Source of the DNA: Luteococcus sp038433135
GTDB taxonomy: Bacteria; Actinomycetota; Actinomycetes; Propionibacteriales; Propionibacteriaceae
Length of the DNA stretch: 64,000 nt
Direction: 5' to 3'
Assembly: GCF_038433135.1 (NCBI RefSeq)
Contig: NZ_JBCDMV010000013.1
Location: forward strand, 76,476 to 140,475
In this document: piece after piece, positions 42,295 through 50,824 of the stretch
How positions within the stretch are numbered: position 1 is the stretch's first letter
How the letters are laid out: each line of letters begins with the position of its first letter
Notes under the pieces: model-generated
Databases searched by the model: none
Told to the model about the DNA's origin: nothing
Seen by the model: only the letters and a program-made list of their open reading frames with translations
Translations under genes and position numbers: made by a program

Positions 42295-43524
42295 TCAGCC
42301 CTTCAGCTTGAGCGCCTCCCGGAAGCCCAGCCGGCCCTGCGTCTGCAGCAGTGCCCGACGGTAGATCCGCTCGCCCAGTAACACCGTGATCCCGGCGAAG
42401 ACCAGGTTCAGCGCCAGCGCGATCAGCCCGTCCCACCAGTGCGCCGTGCCCTCCACGATCCGGGCGGGCATCAGGATGCCGGAGACGATCGGCACATAGC
42501 TGAGCACCACCTTCCAGACACCCGTCGCCAGGAAGCCGGCCATGTAGGCGCCCATCAGCAGGTAGATCAGCGGTGCGCTGGTGTGCTGCAGGTCTTCGCT
42601 GCGGGTGCCCATTGCGCCCGCCGCGGCCCAGATGCAGGCCAGGGCCAGGAAGCTGGCGACGAAGAGCAGCAGGTACCAGCCGACCGCGGCCCCCATCAGC
42701 GGCATGAACTCCTTGAAGCGGGGAATGAAACTGGCGCCCACCAGGCCGGTGCCCACCAGCAGCGCCATCTGCCCCAGCGCCAGGATGGTGTTGCCGATCA
42801 CCTTGCCGGCCAGCAACTGTCGCACCGGGATGGCCGCCACCAGGATCTCCACGATCCGCGACTGCTTCTCCTCGATCACACTCTGGGCGATCTGCATGCC
42901 ATAGGTCATTGCGGACATCAGGAAGAGCACCGCGAAGACCAGACTCATCACCTTGCCCGCCGACGACCGGGTGGAGTCACCCTCCAGCAGGTGGCTGCCG
43001 ACGGTGCTGGCAGCGGTCAGCTCGCCCACCGAGGTGCCCGCCTTCTGCGCGGTGGCGGCCATTACCTGGCCGCTGACCGCCTGCTGGGTGATGCTGGCCA
43101 GGCCCTCGTCGGGTGAGTTCTTCCAGGTCAATTCCCAGCCCTGCCCCTTGCGCTGCAGCAGGGCGTCGGCGTCGCCGTCACGCAGCAACTGCTCGGCCGC
43201 GGCCACGTCGGCAACCTTCTTCACCTCGACGGAATCCTTGTCGGACTGCTGCTTGGCGACGGCGTCCAGAGTGCCCGCCAGCTGCTGCGACGGGGCATCG
43301 ACCACGGCCACCTGGTAGTGGGTCGCCTTGGAACTGAAGTAGGCGCTGGCACCCATGGAGGCCAGCACCATCAGCAGGGTGACCAAGGTGCCGATGATGA
43401 AGGACTTGTCCGTCAGCTTCACCAGGATCTCGCGGGTCATCACCGTGAGCCACGGTGCCTGACGGCCCTGCGGTGCGGCCACCGGCTCGGTGGCGGTGGG
43501 GCGCTCGTTCTGGATGGTGCTCAT
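42295..43524 (-). CDS. ABC-2 type exporter permease (NatB-like)
   Basis: 409 aa. One N-terminal TM helix (FIIGTLVTLLMVLASMGASAYF), a ~170-residue extracytoplasmic domain, then a cluster of five or so helices with the motif YGMQIAQSVIEEKQSRIVEILVAAIPVRQLLAGKVIG, typical of NatB/YhaP permeases. It pairs with the ATPase whose stop overlaps its start (ATGA). Substrate unknown; Na+ or antimicrobial export are options. Confidence 0.9.
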   Translation of the reverse strand: MSTIQNERPTATEPVAAPQGRQAPWLTVMTREILVKLTDKSFIIGTLVTLLMVLASMGASAYFSSKATHYQVAVVDAPSQQLAGTLDAVAKQQSDKDSVEVKKVADVAAAEQLLRDGDADALLQRKGQGWELTWKNSPDEGLASITQQAVSGQVMAATAQKAGTSVGELTAASTVGSHLLEGDSTRSSAGKVMSLVFAVLFLMSAMTYGMQIAQSVIEEKQSRIVEILVAAIPVRQLLAGKVIGNTILALGQMALLVGTGLVGASFIPRFKEFMPLMGAAVGWYLLLFVASFLALACIWAAAGAMGTRSEDLQHTSAPLIYLLMGAYMAGFLATGVWKVVLSYVPIVSGILMPARIVEGTAHWWDGLIALALNLVFAGITVLLGERIYRRALLQTQGRLGFREALKLKG

Positions 43525-44402
43525 GCTGCAACCTCCCGGTAGATCTCGGACAGGGTGGGACGGATCCGGGTCAGTTCGTAGACCTCGCCGCGCCGCAGCG
43601 CCTCGGTCAGGACGGCGCGCTCGGCACCGGCCTCGGTGAACTCCAGCAGCGCGGTGCAACCGGCGACGTCGTCGGCCTGGACGCCGGGGATGTCGCGCAC
43701 CCACCCGGCGTCGACGCTGGTCACCAGGCGGTGCCGCACCCGCCCGCGGGATTCCAGGTCATCCTTGCTGCCCTTGGCGACGACGCGGCCCTTGGCCAAG
43801 ATCACCAGGCCGTCGCAGAGCCGGTCGATCAGGTCCAGCTGGTGGCTGCTGAACAGCACCGGGATGCCGTCGGCGGCGCGCTCGCGCAGCAGGTCGGCCA
43901 TCTGGTCGATCGCCGCCGGATCCAGCCCGCTGAACGGTTCGTCGAGCACCAGGCAGGTGGGATTGGCCATCACCGCGGCCGCAATCTGCACCCGCTGCTG
44001 GTTGCCCAGACTGAGCTTCTCCAGCTTGTCCTTGAGCCGCGCGCCCAAGCCGAACCGCTCCAGGATCTGGGTGGCCTCGGCGCGGGCGGCGGGGGCGCTC
44101 ATCCCCTTGAGCCGGGCCAGGTAGACCAGCTGCTCCAGGATCGGTTGCTTGGGGTAGAGGCCACGCTCCTCGGGCATGTAGCCAAAGTGGGAGCGGTCCG
44201 CGAAGGTGGCGGGGCGCCCCTGCCACAGCACCTCGCCGGAGTCGGGGGGCAGCAGGCCCATCATCATCCGCATCGTGGTGGTCTTGCCGGCGCCATTGCC
44301 ACCGACGAAACCGATCATCTGCCCCTTCCCGACGGTGAACGACACGTCGTCTGCGGCGATGTTCTCGCCATAGCGACGGGTGAGGTGTTGCACCTCCAGC
44401 AT
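43521..44402 (-). CDS. ABC transporter ATP-binding protein (NatA/DUF4162 type)
   Basis: 293 aa. Walker A GGNGAGKTTT, signature LSLGNQQRVQIA (LSLGN in place of LSGGQ, usual in this subgroup), Walker B LVLDEPFSGLDP. A C-terminal DUF4162 region follows. Starts at 44402 (MLEVQHLTRRYG) with GGGAGG; longer upstream extensions run into repeats and are unlikely. Forms an exporter with the permease downstream. Confidence 0.92.
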   Translation of the reverse strand: MLEVQHLTRRYGENIAADDVSFTVGKGQMIGFVGGNGAGKTTTMRMMMGLLPPDSGEVLWQGRPATFADRSHFGYMPEERGLYPKQPILEQLVYLARLKGMSAPAARAEATQILERFGLGARLKDKLEKLSLGNQQRVQIAAAVMANPTCLVLDEPFSGLDPAAIDQMADLLRERAADGIPVLFSSHQLDLIDRLCDGLVILAKGRVVAKGSKDDLESRGRVRHRLVTSVDAGWVRDIPGVQADDVAGCTALLEFTEAGAERAVLTEALRRGEVYELTRIRPTLSEIYREVAA

Positions 44403-44984
44403 GGTTGCCTCCCTGGGTTGTGACCGGTGTCCGGCCTTGTACATCCAGCCTTGCAGTGGCCGCGACGCGGCACATCCGCCGCTCGATGGACTTCCGGGCT
44501 CCGCCTTGCGATGGGCCGGGTCCCGGAAGTCACGGCGCGCCGGCTTGAGGACGGTGCGCCAGGGGGTGTTCGGTGCGCCCGGTATGTCGGGCACGGGGTG
44601 CATCGAGGGGCGCGGGGTGCCGGAGGTGGCGCGACGTGCGTGCCGGGCTCCGCCGCTCGGCGGGCGGGGGCTCGACAGGCTCGGCCATCGTGACTGATTG
44701 AGCGCTGTCGTGACCACGGTCCCGAGCCAGTCGCAGGGGTCTGGGGACAACCCTGCGAGGGTTGCGCAGCGCGTGAGGTGTGCGACGTTGTCCGCCGGGC
44801 CCCAGGCGGGAGACTCCGAGTATGACGAGCATCATGTGCAACCCATGCAGGGTTGGGAGCCGGGGCCTCGACAGGCTCGGCCATCGTGACTGATTGAGCG
44901 CTGTCGTGACCACGGTCCCGAGCCAGTCGCGGGGCTCGGCCGTCGCGTGCTGGGGGCCGAGGGAAGCTCCGGGCCCCGATGGGA
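44403..44984. repeat. 582-bp repeat-rich gap with a 64-bp perfect direct repeat
   Basis: A 64-bp sequence occurs identically at 44671-44734 and 44867-44930 (196 bp apart). Each begins CTCGACAGGCTCGGCCATCG and so belongs to the interspersed family. Between them is a CAACCCTGCGAGGGTTGCG hairpin. No gene is credible here; frames crossing it encode only repeat sequence. Confidence 0.8.
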
Positions 44985-45665
44985 TCAGTGGGCCAGGCCG
45001 GCGCGGTGGGCCCAGACGACGGCCTGCACCCGGTCTCGCACGCCCAGCTTGGCCAGCACATTGGAGACGTGGGTCTTCACCGTCGCCTCGCCGACGAAGA
45101 GCTGCTCCGCGATCTCGTGGTTGCTCAAGCCCTCGGCCACCAGGCGGAGCACTTCGGTCTCCCGGGCGGTCAGCTCCACCCCGTGGGGGAGCTGGACCGT
45201 CGCGTCAGGCCTGGTGGCGGCAACCGGGGTGGGGGTGCCGGATTCATGGCTGACCATCCGGCGGATCACTCGGGTGGTGACGTCGGGGGCCAGCAGGGCC
45301 TGACCATTGGCCACCACCCTGATCGCATCCACCAGCCGCTCCGGCTCGGCATTCTTCAGCAGGAACCCCGCGGCACCGGCCTCCAGAGCGTCGAAGAGGT
45401 AGTCGTCGCGGTCGAAGGTGGTCAGGATCACCACGCGGGAAAGCTCCTCGGCGACCACCTCGCGGGTGGCGGCAATCCCGTCGAGCACCGGCATCTGCAC
45501 GTCCATCAGGATGATGTCGGGGCGCAGCTCCCGGGCCAGCTCCACGGCCTCGCGGCCGTTGGCGGCGGCACCGACGACGGTGATGTCGTCCTCCACTGCC
45601 AGGATCATCTGGAAACCGCTGCGCACCAGCGCCTGGTCGTCGGCCAGCAGTACCCGGATCATCAT
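44985..45665 (-). CDS. NarL/LuxR-type response regulator
   Basis: 226 aa. The receiver domain shows ADDQ, the phosphoacceptor in DIILMDVQMPVLDG, and a conserved Thr/Lys (LTTF, FLLKNA). The C-terminal LuxR HTH reads LTAREtEVLRLVAEGLSNHEIAEQLFVGEATVKTHVSNVL by position. Starts MMIRV, with an ATGA overlap with the kinase stop. It is the output half of this two-component system; the linked ABC-2 exporter is a plausible target. Confidence 0.94.
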   Translation of the reverse strand: MMIRVLLADDQALVRSGFQMILAVEDDITVVGAAANGREAVELARELRPDIILMDVQMPVLDGIAATREVVAEELSRVVILTTFDRDDYLFDALEAGAAGFLLKNAEPERLVDAIRVVANGQALLAPDVTTRVIRRMVSHESGTPTPVAATRPDATVQLPHGVELTARETEVLRLVAEGLSNHEIAEQLFVGEATVKTHVSNVLAKLGVRDRVQAVVWAHRAGLAH

Positions 45666-47005
45666 GCCCCCATCATCGTGCTGCCCAGGGGCAGGCGCAC
45701 CCGCACCCGGTAACCGCCGGTCACCCGCGGGCCGATCTCCGAGCTGCCGCCGTGCGAGGTGACCCGTTCCCGCATGCCCAGCAAACCAAGCCCGCTGCCC
45801 GAGGTGCCCGAGCGCGGTCGGCCCTCGTCCAGGATCTCCACCTCGGCCCAGCCCGACGGCCCGTCGGCCTGCACCCGCACCGCGACGCTGGCCGAGCGCG
45901 CGGTGGAGTGCCGGGTGATGTTGGTCAACGCCTCCTGCACGGTGCGGTAGAGCGAGAGCTGCAACGGCAGCGGCAGGCCGTTGGCGCTGCCGGGAGGGTT
46001 CTCGGTGAGGCTGTGCTCCACCTGGAGCCCGGCCTCGGTGAACTCGGCGTAGAGCGCGGGCAGGGCGTCCAGGGTGGGTTGCGGGCCGCGCTCCCCGCCG
46101 TCGCCATTGGCGCCAGCCTCGGAACGGGAACCGGCGTCGGCCCCACGCAGCGCGCCCAGCAGGCCGCGCATCTGGGTGACTGCCTGCCGGGAGCTCTCCT
46201 CGACGCCGGACAGCGCCTGCGCGGCGGTCTCCGGGTCGCGTTGCAACAGGCGTCGGGCGCCGGCGGCCTGGATCCCCATCACCGAAACGTGATGGGCGAC
46301 GACGTCGTGCAGTTCCCGCGCGATCCGTAGCCGCTCGTCGACGACGGCCTGATCCCGCAGGCCGGCGGCCTGGGCGGCGATGGTCTCGGTCTGGTCCGCC
46401 AGCCGGGCACGGTCGCGGGCCTGCCGCCAGGCGGACTGGCCCATCGCCATTGCCCCACCCAGATAGGTGACGTTCAGCAGCGAGGTCCAGAGCACCCAGG
46501 CCGGGATGGGTGGCAGCAGCCCGTGGGCATGGACGTCCTTGGTGTTCTCCCGGAAGCCCTCGATGGCCTGGCCCATCGCGAAGTCCCAGGCCACCCAGAA
46601 GCCGAAGCCCACCGCCAGACAACCCATCGCCAGGGCGACACTGCGCCGGTCGGCGGCCCACGCCACCGCGGAGTAGATGGTGAAGAAGAAGACCAGCTGG
46701 TAGGGCATGGCGTAACCCACCTCGCCCACCCAGGTGGTGGTGACGAAGAAGTGCGCCGCGGCCAGCCCGAAGACGGCCAGCGGGTAACGCCGTCGCCAGA
46801 TCAGCAAGCCACAGATGCTGACCAGCACCAGGTACTGTGCCCAGACCGGCCGGGCGTCGGAGAAGTCTGCGAAGGATCGGGTCAGCTCCAGACTGGCCGC
46901 GCTGAACAGGAAGATGCCGATCGTCACCAGCACATCGCGGCGCACCACCGCTTGCCGGGGGCGCTGCCAGGCGTCGTCGCCGCCAAACCAGTCGAGCCAA
47001 CTCAT
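45662..47005 (-). CDS. Sensor histidine kinase (HisKA_3, DesK/NarX-like)
   Basis: 447 aa. Five or so TM helices fill residues ~25-200. The dimerisation/phosphoacceptor motif is RIARELHDVVAHHVSVM. The HATPase domain has VQEALTNITRHS and GSGLGLLGMRERV. A ~35-residue Gly/Asp-rich insert lies between them. No extracytoplasmic ligand domain is seen, suggesting membrane or envelope sensing. Coupled to the response regulator downstream. Confidence 0.93.
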   Translation of the reverse strand: MSWLDWFGGDDAWQRPRQAVVRRDVLVTIGIFLFSAASLELTRSFADFSDARPVWAQYLVLVSICGLLIWRRRYPLAVFGLAAAHFFVTTTWVGEVGYAMPYQLVFFFTIYSAVAWAADRRSVALAMGCLAVGFGFWVAWDFAMGQAIEGFRENTKDVHAHGLLPPIPAWVLWTSLLNVTYLGGAMAMGQSAWRQARDRARLADQTETIAAQAAGLRDQAVVDERLRIARELHDVVAHHVSVMGIQAAGARRLLQRDPETAAQALSGVEESSRQAVTQMRGLLGALRGADAGSRSEAGANGDGGERGPQPTLDALPALYAEFTEAGLQVEHSLTENPPGSANGLPLPLQLSLYRTVQEALTNITRHSTARSASVAVRVQADGPSGWAEVEILDEGRPRSGTSGSGLGLLGMRERVTSHGGSSEIGPRVTGGYRVRVRLPLGSTMMGA

Positions 47006-47031
47006 GCGCCGCAGCCTAGTCAGGCAACGGA

Positions 47032-47067
47032 CACGGCCGCCTCCGCCACAAGGGGGAGACGGCCGTG
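47032..47067 (-). terminator. Terminator of the TrpXYZ-like operon
   Basis: An 8-bp outer stem (47032-47039 with 47060-47067) extended by a few inner pairs, 34 bp past the ATPase stop. Confidence 0.7.
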
Positions 47068-47100
47068 CTCGTCGTCGGGGATGCCGGAAGAGCCGGGGGA

Positions 47101-47889
47101 TCAGGCCAGCAACGTCCGGTCGGACAGGTCGCCCTTGATCCTGGCGAACTGCTCCAGCAGTTGCTCCACCGTCGCGTTCTTCTTGTCCTCGCCGGCCAGC
47201 TCGTAGATGATCCGGCCCTCATGCATCATCACCAGCCGGTTGCCCAGCTCCAGCGCCTGACGCATGTTGTGCGTCACCATCAGCGTGGTCAGGTGGTAGC
47301 GGGCGACGGCATCGCGGGTGAGCCGGGTGACCAGCTCCGCACGGGCCGGATCCAGCGCGGCGGTGTGCTCGTCCAGCAGCAGGATCTTGGGGTGGCTGAA
47401 GGTGGCCATCAGCAGGCTGAGGGCCTGCCGCTGGCCGCCGGAGAGGAAGCCGGTGTCGGTCTTGAGTCGGTCTTCCAGGCCGAGTTCCAACGCGGTGAGC
47501 TCCTGCTTGAACAGGTGCCGCTTGGCATTGGTGACGCCATTGCGCAGGCCGCGACGCTTGCCGCGGGACAGCGCCATCGCCAGGTTCTGCTCGATGGTGC
47601 CGTTGGGGGTGGTGCCGGCCATTGGATCCTGGAAGACCCGGCCGACGTGGTTGGCCACCTTGTGGGCGGGCAGCTTGGTGACGTCGATCCCATCGATCCA
47701 GATGGAGCCGGATTCGGGACGGAATTCGCCGGCGATCAGGTTCAACAGGGTCGACTTGCCGGCGCCATTGCTACCGATGATGGTGACGAAGTCGCCCTCG
47801 GCCAAGGTGAGGCTCAGGTCATTGAGCGCCACCTTCTCGTTGGGGGTGTCGGGGAAGAAGACCTTGCGCAGGCCGCGGACCTCAAGCAC
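47101..47889 (-). CDS. ABC transporter ATP-binding protein (TrpZ/LivF-like)
   Basis: 262 aa. Walker A GSNGAGKST, signature LSGGQRQALSLLMA, Walker B ILLLDEHTAALDP. It overlaps the permease stop by 8 bp and is third in a binding protein-permease-ATPase operon. With a single permease and a PF04392-type binding protein, the set matches streptococcal TrpXYZ-like importers. Substrate not proven. Confidence 0.9.
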   Translation of the reverse strand: MLEVRGLRKVFFPDTPNEKVALNDLSLTLAEGDFVTIIGSNGAGKSTLLNLIAGEFRPESGSIWIDGIDVTKLPAHKVANHVGRVFQDPMAGTTPNGTIEQNLAMALSRGKRRGLRNGVTNAKRHLFKQELTALELGLEDRLKTDTGFLSGGQRQALSLLMATFSHPKILLLDEHTAALDPARAELVTRLTRDAVARYHLTTLMVTHNMRQALELGNRLVMMHEGRIIYELAGEDKKNATVEQLLEQFARIKGDLSDRTLLA

Positions 47890-48793
47890 GAACCTCTCCC
47901 TTCTCCGCCGCCTTCATCAGCTGGGCGCGACGCCGGGCGCGCCAGCGTCGCATGATCGCCATCCGGGGCAGCAGCAGCGCGGCGATCACCAGCAGCGCGG
48001 AGATCAGCTTCATGTCGTTGGGGTTGAAGCCCACCTGCAGGGCCAGCTGGATCACCTCGCGGTAGACCACCGAACCCAGCAACACCGCAAAGGTGGCAAA
48101 GATGAAGCGACGGCTGGTGACCAGCGCCTGCCCGATGATCACCGACGCCAGGCCGGCGACGATCAGGCCGATGCCCATCCCGATGTCCGCAAAGCCCTGG
48201 TACTGCGCGATCAGCGCTCCCGACAGACCCACCAGACCATTGCTCAGGGAGAGCCCCAGGATCTTGGTGAAGTCGGTGGAGACGCCCTGCGCGCGGATCA
48301 TCCGCTCGTTGTCGCCGGTGGCCTGCAAGGCCAGGCCCAGATCGGTGTTCAGGAACCAGTCGAGCACCAGCATCACCAGCAGCGCCATCACGCCGAAGAT
48401 CCCGACCGAGACCCAGGTGCCGAAGAGCTCCTGGTCGCGCAGCCCGGAGAGCAGGGTCTCGGAGCGCAGCAGCGGCAGGTTGGCCTTGCCCATGATCCGC
48501 AGGTTGATGGAGTACAGCGCAATCTGGGTCAGGATGCCCGCCAGCAGCGGGTTGATCCGGCCCTTGGTGTGCAGCACGCCCGTGACCAGGCCCGCCAAGG
48601 TGCCGGCGACGCCGCCCAGCAGGGTGGCCAGCAGCGGCGGCTGGCCGGCGATGATGCCGGACGCCGCCACCGCAGCACCCGTCGTGAAGGAACCGTCGAC
48701 GGTCAGGTCTGGGAAGTCGAGTACCCGGAAGGTGAGGTACACCCCCAGGGCCATCAGCCCGTAGATCAGGCCAAGGTCAAGGGCGGCCAACAT
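47882..48793 (-). CDS. ABC transporter permease (TrpY/LivH-like)
   Basis: 303 aa with about eight to nine hydrophobic segments. The motif LDFPDLTVDGSFTTGAAVAA near residue 25 is characteristic of the PF04392-linked permease group. The cytoplasmic loop ALQATGDNERMIRAQGV contacts the ATPase. It sits 0 bp from the binding protein's stop. Confidence 0.9.
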   Translation of the reverse strand: MLAALDLGLIYGLMALGVYLTFRVLDFPDLTVDGSFTTGAAVAASGIIAGQPPLLATLLGGVAGTLAGLVTGVLHTKGRINPLLAGILTQIALYSINLRIMGKANLPLLRSETLLSGLRDQELFGTWVSVGIFGVMALLVMLVLDWFLNTDLGLALQATGDNERMIRAQGVSTDFTKILGLSLSNGLVGLSGALIAQYQGFADIGMGIGLIVAGLASVIIGQALVTSRRFIFATFAVLLGSVVYREVIQLALQVGFNPNDMKLISALLVIAALLLPRMAIMRRWRARRRAQLMKAAEKGEVRA

Positions 48794-49777
48794 CTACTTG
48801 ACGACCTCCGCCTTGCCCTGCAGCTCGGCCGGGATGGTGATGCCGATCTTCTTGGCGGTGGTCTCGTTGACCATCAGCTTGGGGTCGGTCTGGGTCTCGA
48901 CGGCCATGCTGGCCGGGTCGGCGCCCTCCTTGAGGATCTTCACGGCCATCTTGCCGGTCTGCTCGCCCAGCTTGGTGTAGTCGATGCCGTAGGTGATCAG
49001 CGCGCCCTTCTTCACCGAGTCACCCTCGCCCGCGACGACCGGGATCTTCTTGGATTCGGCGGTGGCCAGCACGGAGTCCAGGCCGGAGACCACGTTGTTG
49101 TCGGTGGGGAGGTACCAGGCGTCGGCGCTCAGCGACTGCGCGGCCTGCTGCAGCTCGGAGGTGTTGGTGATGGTCTTGGTCACCACCTCCAGACCCTCCT
49201 TGGCGGCGGCCTCCTTGGCGGCCTTGACCTGCACCTCCGAGTTCACCTCACCCGACGAGTACAGGATGCCGACGCTCTTGGCCGACGGCTTGATCTTCTT
49301 GATCAGGGCGATCTGCTCGGCGACGGGATTCATGTCCGAGGTGCCGGTGATGTTGCTGCCGGGCTTGTCCATGGAGCTGACCAGCTGTGCGGAGACCGGA
49401 TCGGTGACCGCGGTGAACAGGATCGGGGTCTTGGTGATGGCCTGGGCGGAGGCCTGCGCCGTCGGGGTGGCAATGGCCAGCACCAGATCCAGCTTGGCGT
49501 CGTTGAACTTGGTGGCGATGCTGGTGGCGGTGGCCTGGTCGCCCTGCGCATTCTGCTCGTCGTAGGTGACCTTCAGGCCGGCGTCGGTCAGGGCCTTCTT
49601 GAAACCGGCCTTCGACGCGTCCAGCGACGGGTGCGCGACGATCTGGGTGATGCCGATCGTGTACTCGTCCTTCTGGGCGGTTCCTGCGGTGTCCGACTTC
49701 TTCGACGAACAGCCGGTCAGGGCCAGGCTGGCGGTGGCCACCACGGTGGCCAGGGTGGTCAGGGGCGAGCGCTTCAC
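48794..49777 (-). CDS. Substrate-binding lipoprotein (TrpX-like, ABC_sub_bind)
   Basis: 327 aa. The signal peptide ends in lipobox LTGC at ~residues 19-22. The body (YTIGITQIVAHPSLDASKAGFKKAL ... ILFTAVTDPVSAQLV ... GTSDMNPVAEQI) is the PF04392 fold, related to tryptophan/tyrosine binding proteins. GTG start at 49777 behind GGAAGGA. It captures a small solute, perhaps an aromatic amino acid, for the downstream permease and ATPase. Confidence 0.9.
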   Translation of the reverse strand: MKRSPLTTLATVVATASLALTGCSSKKSDTAGTAQKDEYTIGITQIVAHPSLDASKAGFKKALTDAGLKVTYDEQNAQGDQATATSIATKFNDAKLDLVLAIATPTAQASAQAITKTPILFTAVTDPVSAQLVSSMDKPGSNITGTSDMNPVAEQIALIKKIKPSAKSVGILYSSGEVNSEVQVKAAKEAAAKEGLEVVTKTITNTSELQQAAQSLSADAWYLPTDNNVVSGLDSVLATAESKKIPVVAGEGDSVKKGALITYGIDYTKLGEQTGKMAVKILKEGADPASMAVETQTDPKLMVNETTAKKIGITIPAELQGKAEVVK

Positions 49778-50158
49778 GATGAGTCCTTCCGACGGGTGGC
49801 AAGAAGGTAGCCCAGCGGGCGGGGCGGTGGGGGTTGTCTCACGCGGGGATTCCCGCGCAGGATTCTGGGTGGCCGACGGGACGCCCGCCGGGATGGTGAG
49901 CTCGGGCGGACGCCGCCGGGCGCTCCTGCGCGAGCGTCGGCCGCTTGCCCCGGATGACGCAAGGGGGCCTTCGGTGAAATCCTCGTGAACGAGCGGGCGT
50001 TCGCCGTGGTGGCGTCGGCAGCGGCCCGGAGCCGCCAGGATTCCGTGCAGCAAGGAATGTTTGCCACCCCGAGCAGCCGTGGACGAATGTTTGGTGGTGA
50101 ATTTCGGTACACAGTGACCCGGCTCGCAGAAACCTGTACGAGCGTGCAGAATAAGCCC
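49778..50158. other. 381-bp gap between divergent ABC operon and two-component system
   Basis: Presumed divergent promoters. A CAGAAT at 50147-50152, 6 bp before the regulator's GTG, may be a leaderless -10. TACCTT-like sequence near 49807-49812 on the minus strand may serve the ABC operon. No riboswitch or gene is recognised. Confidence 0.35.
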
Positions 50159-50824
50159 GTGAGCAAGGTACTGATTGTTGAGGACTCAGAGGTCATCAGG
50201 GCTTCGGTGGTGTCCGCGCTGCGCTCGCAGGGGCATCTGGCGCAGGCCTTGCCCGACGGCACCGAGCTGGAGCGCGCGATCACCGCCAACCAGCCCGATC
50301 TGGTGATTCTGGACGTGATGCTGCCCGGCGGCCGAGACGGCTTCGAGCTGCTCGGCGTGGTGCGCAAACTCTCCCGCGCCGGCGTGATGATGCTCACCGC
50401 TCGCGACGAGATGACCGACCGGATCCGTGGCCTCAGCCAGGGTGCCGACGACTACCTGGCCAAGCCCTTTGCCATGGTGGAGCTGATGGCCCGGGTGGAG
50501 GCGATCCTGCGTCGCACCGGCTCACTGGGCAGCAGCGTGACGGTCGGTGACCTGACCATCGCCGACGACGCCGCGATCGTCACCCGCAACGGCACCACCA
50601 TCGACCTGACCGAGACCGAACGTCGCCTGCTCAGCCAGCTGGCCAAGCACCCCGAGCGCGTCGTCTCCAAGACCCAGCTGCTGACCGCGGTGTGGGGCTA
50701 TGACGGCTACGACGAGAACATCGTGGAGGTGCACATCTCCAGCCTTCGTCGTCGACTTGAGGCACATGGCCCGCGGGTGATCCATACCGTGCGTGGCCGC
50801 GGGTACCGGCTGGGAACTACGTGA
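50159..50824 (+). CDS. OmpR/PhoB-type response regulator
   Basis: 221 aa. The receiver has VEDSE, phosphoacceptor in DLVILDVMLPGG and LTARDE/AKPF. The C-terminal winged helix contains VSKTQLLTAVWGYDGYDENIVEVHISSLRRRL and HTVRGRGYRL. GTG at 50159 gives a full-length receiver. The stop overlaps the kinase start (GTGA). The LPXTG gene downstream is a possible target. Confidence 0.95.
   Translation: MSKVLIVEDSEVIRASVVSALRSQGHLAQALPDGTELERAITANQPDLVILDVMLPGGRDGFELLGVVRKLSRAGVMMLTARDEMTDRIRGLSQGADDYLAKPFAMVELMARVEAILRRTGSLGSSVTVGDLTIADDAAIVTRNGTTIDLTETERRLLSQLAKHPERVVSKTQLLTAVWGYDGYDENIVEVHISSLRRRLEAHGPRVIHTVRGRGYRLGTT

Noticed and set aside
43525..44750. N-terminal extension of the DUF4162 ATPase to 44750
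   Set aside because: The extension is repeat sequence. MLEVQHLT at 44402 has a strong RBS and gives a normal-length ATPase.
44671..44930. CRISPR array
   Set aside because: Only two 64-bp copies with a 132-bp spacer, and no cas genes. It is an interspersed repeat pair.
45666..47000. A 671-residue leftward frame continuing upstream of the NarL-type regulator
   Set aside because: The upstream part is the wrong frame of the histidine kinase gene. The regulator starts MMIRV at 45665.
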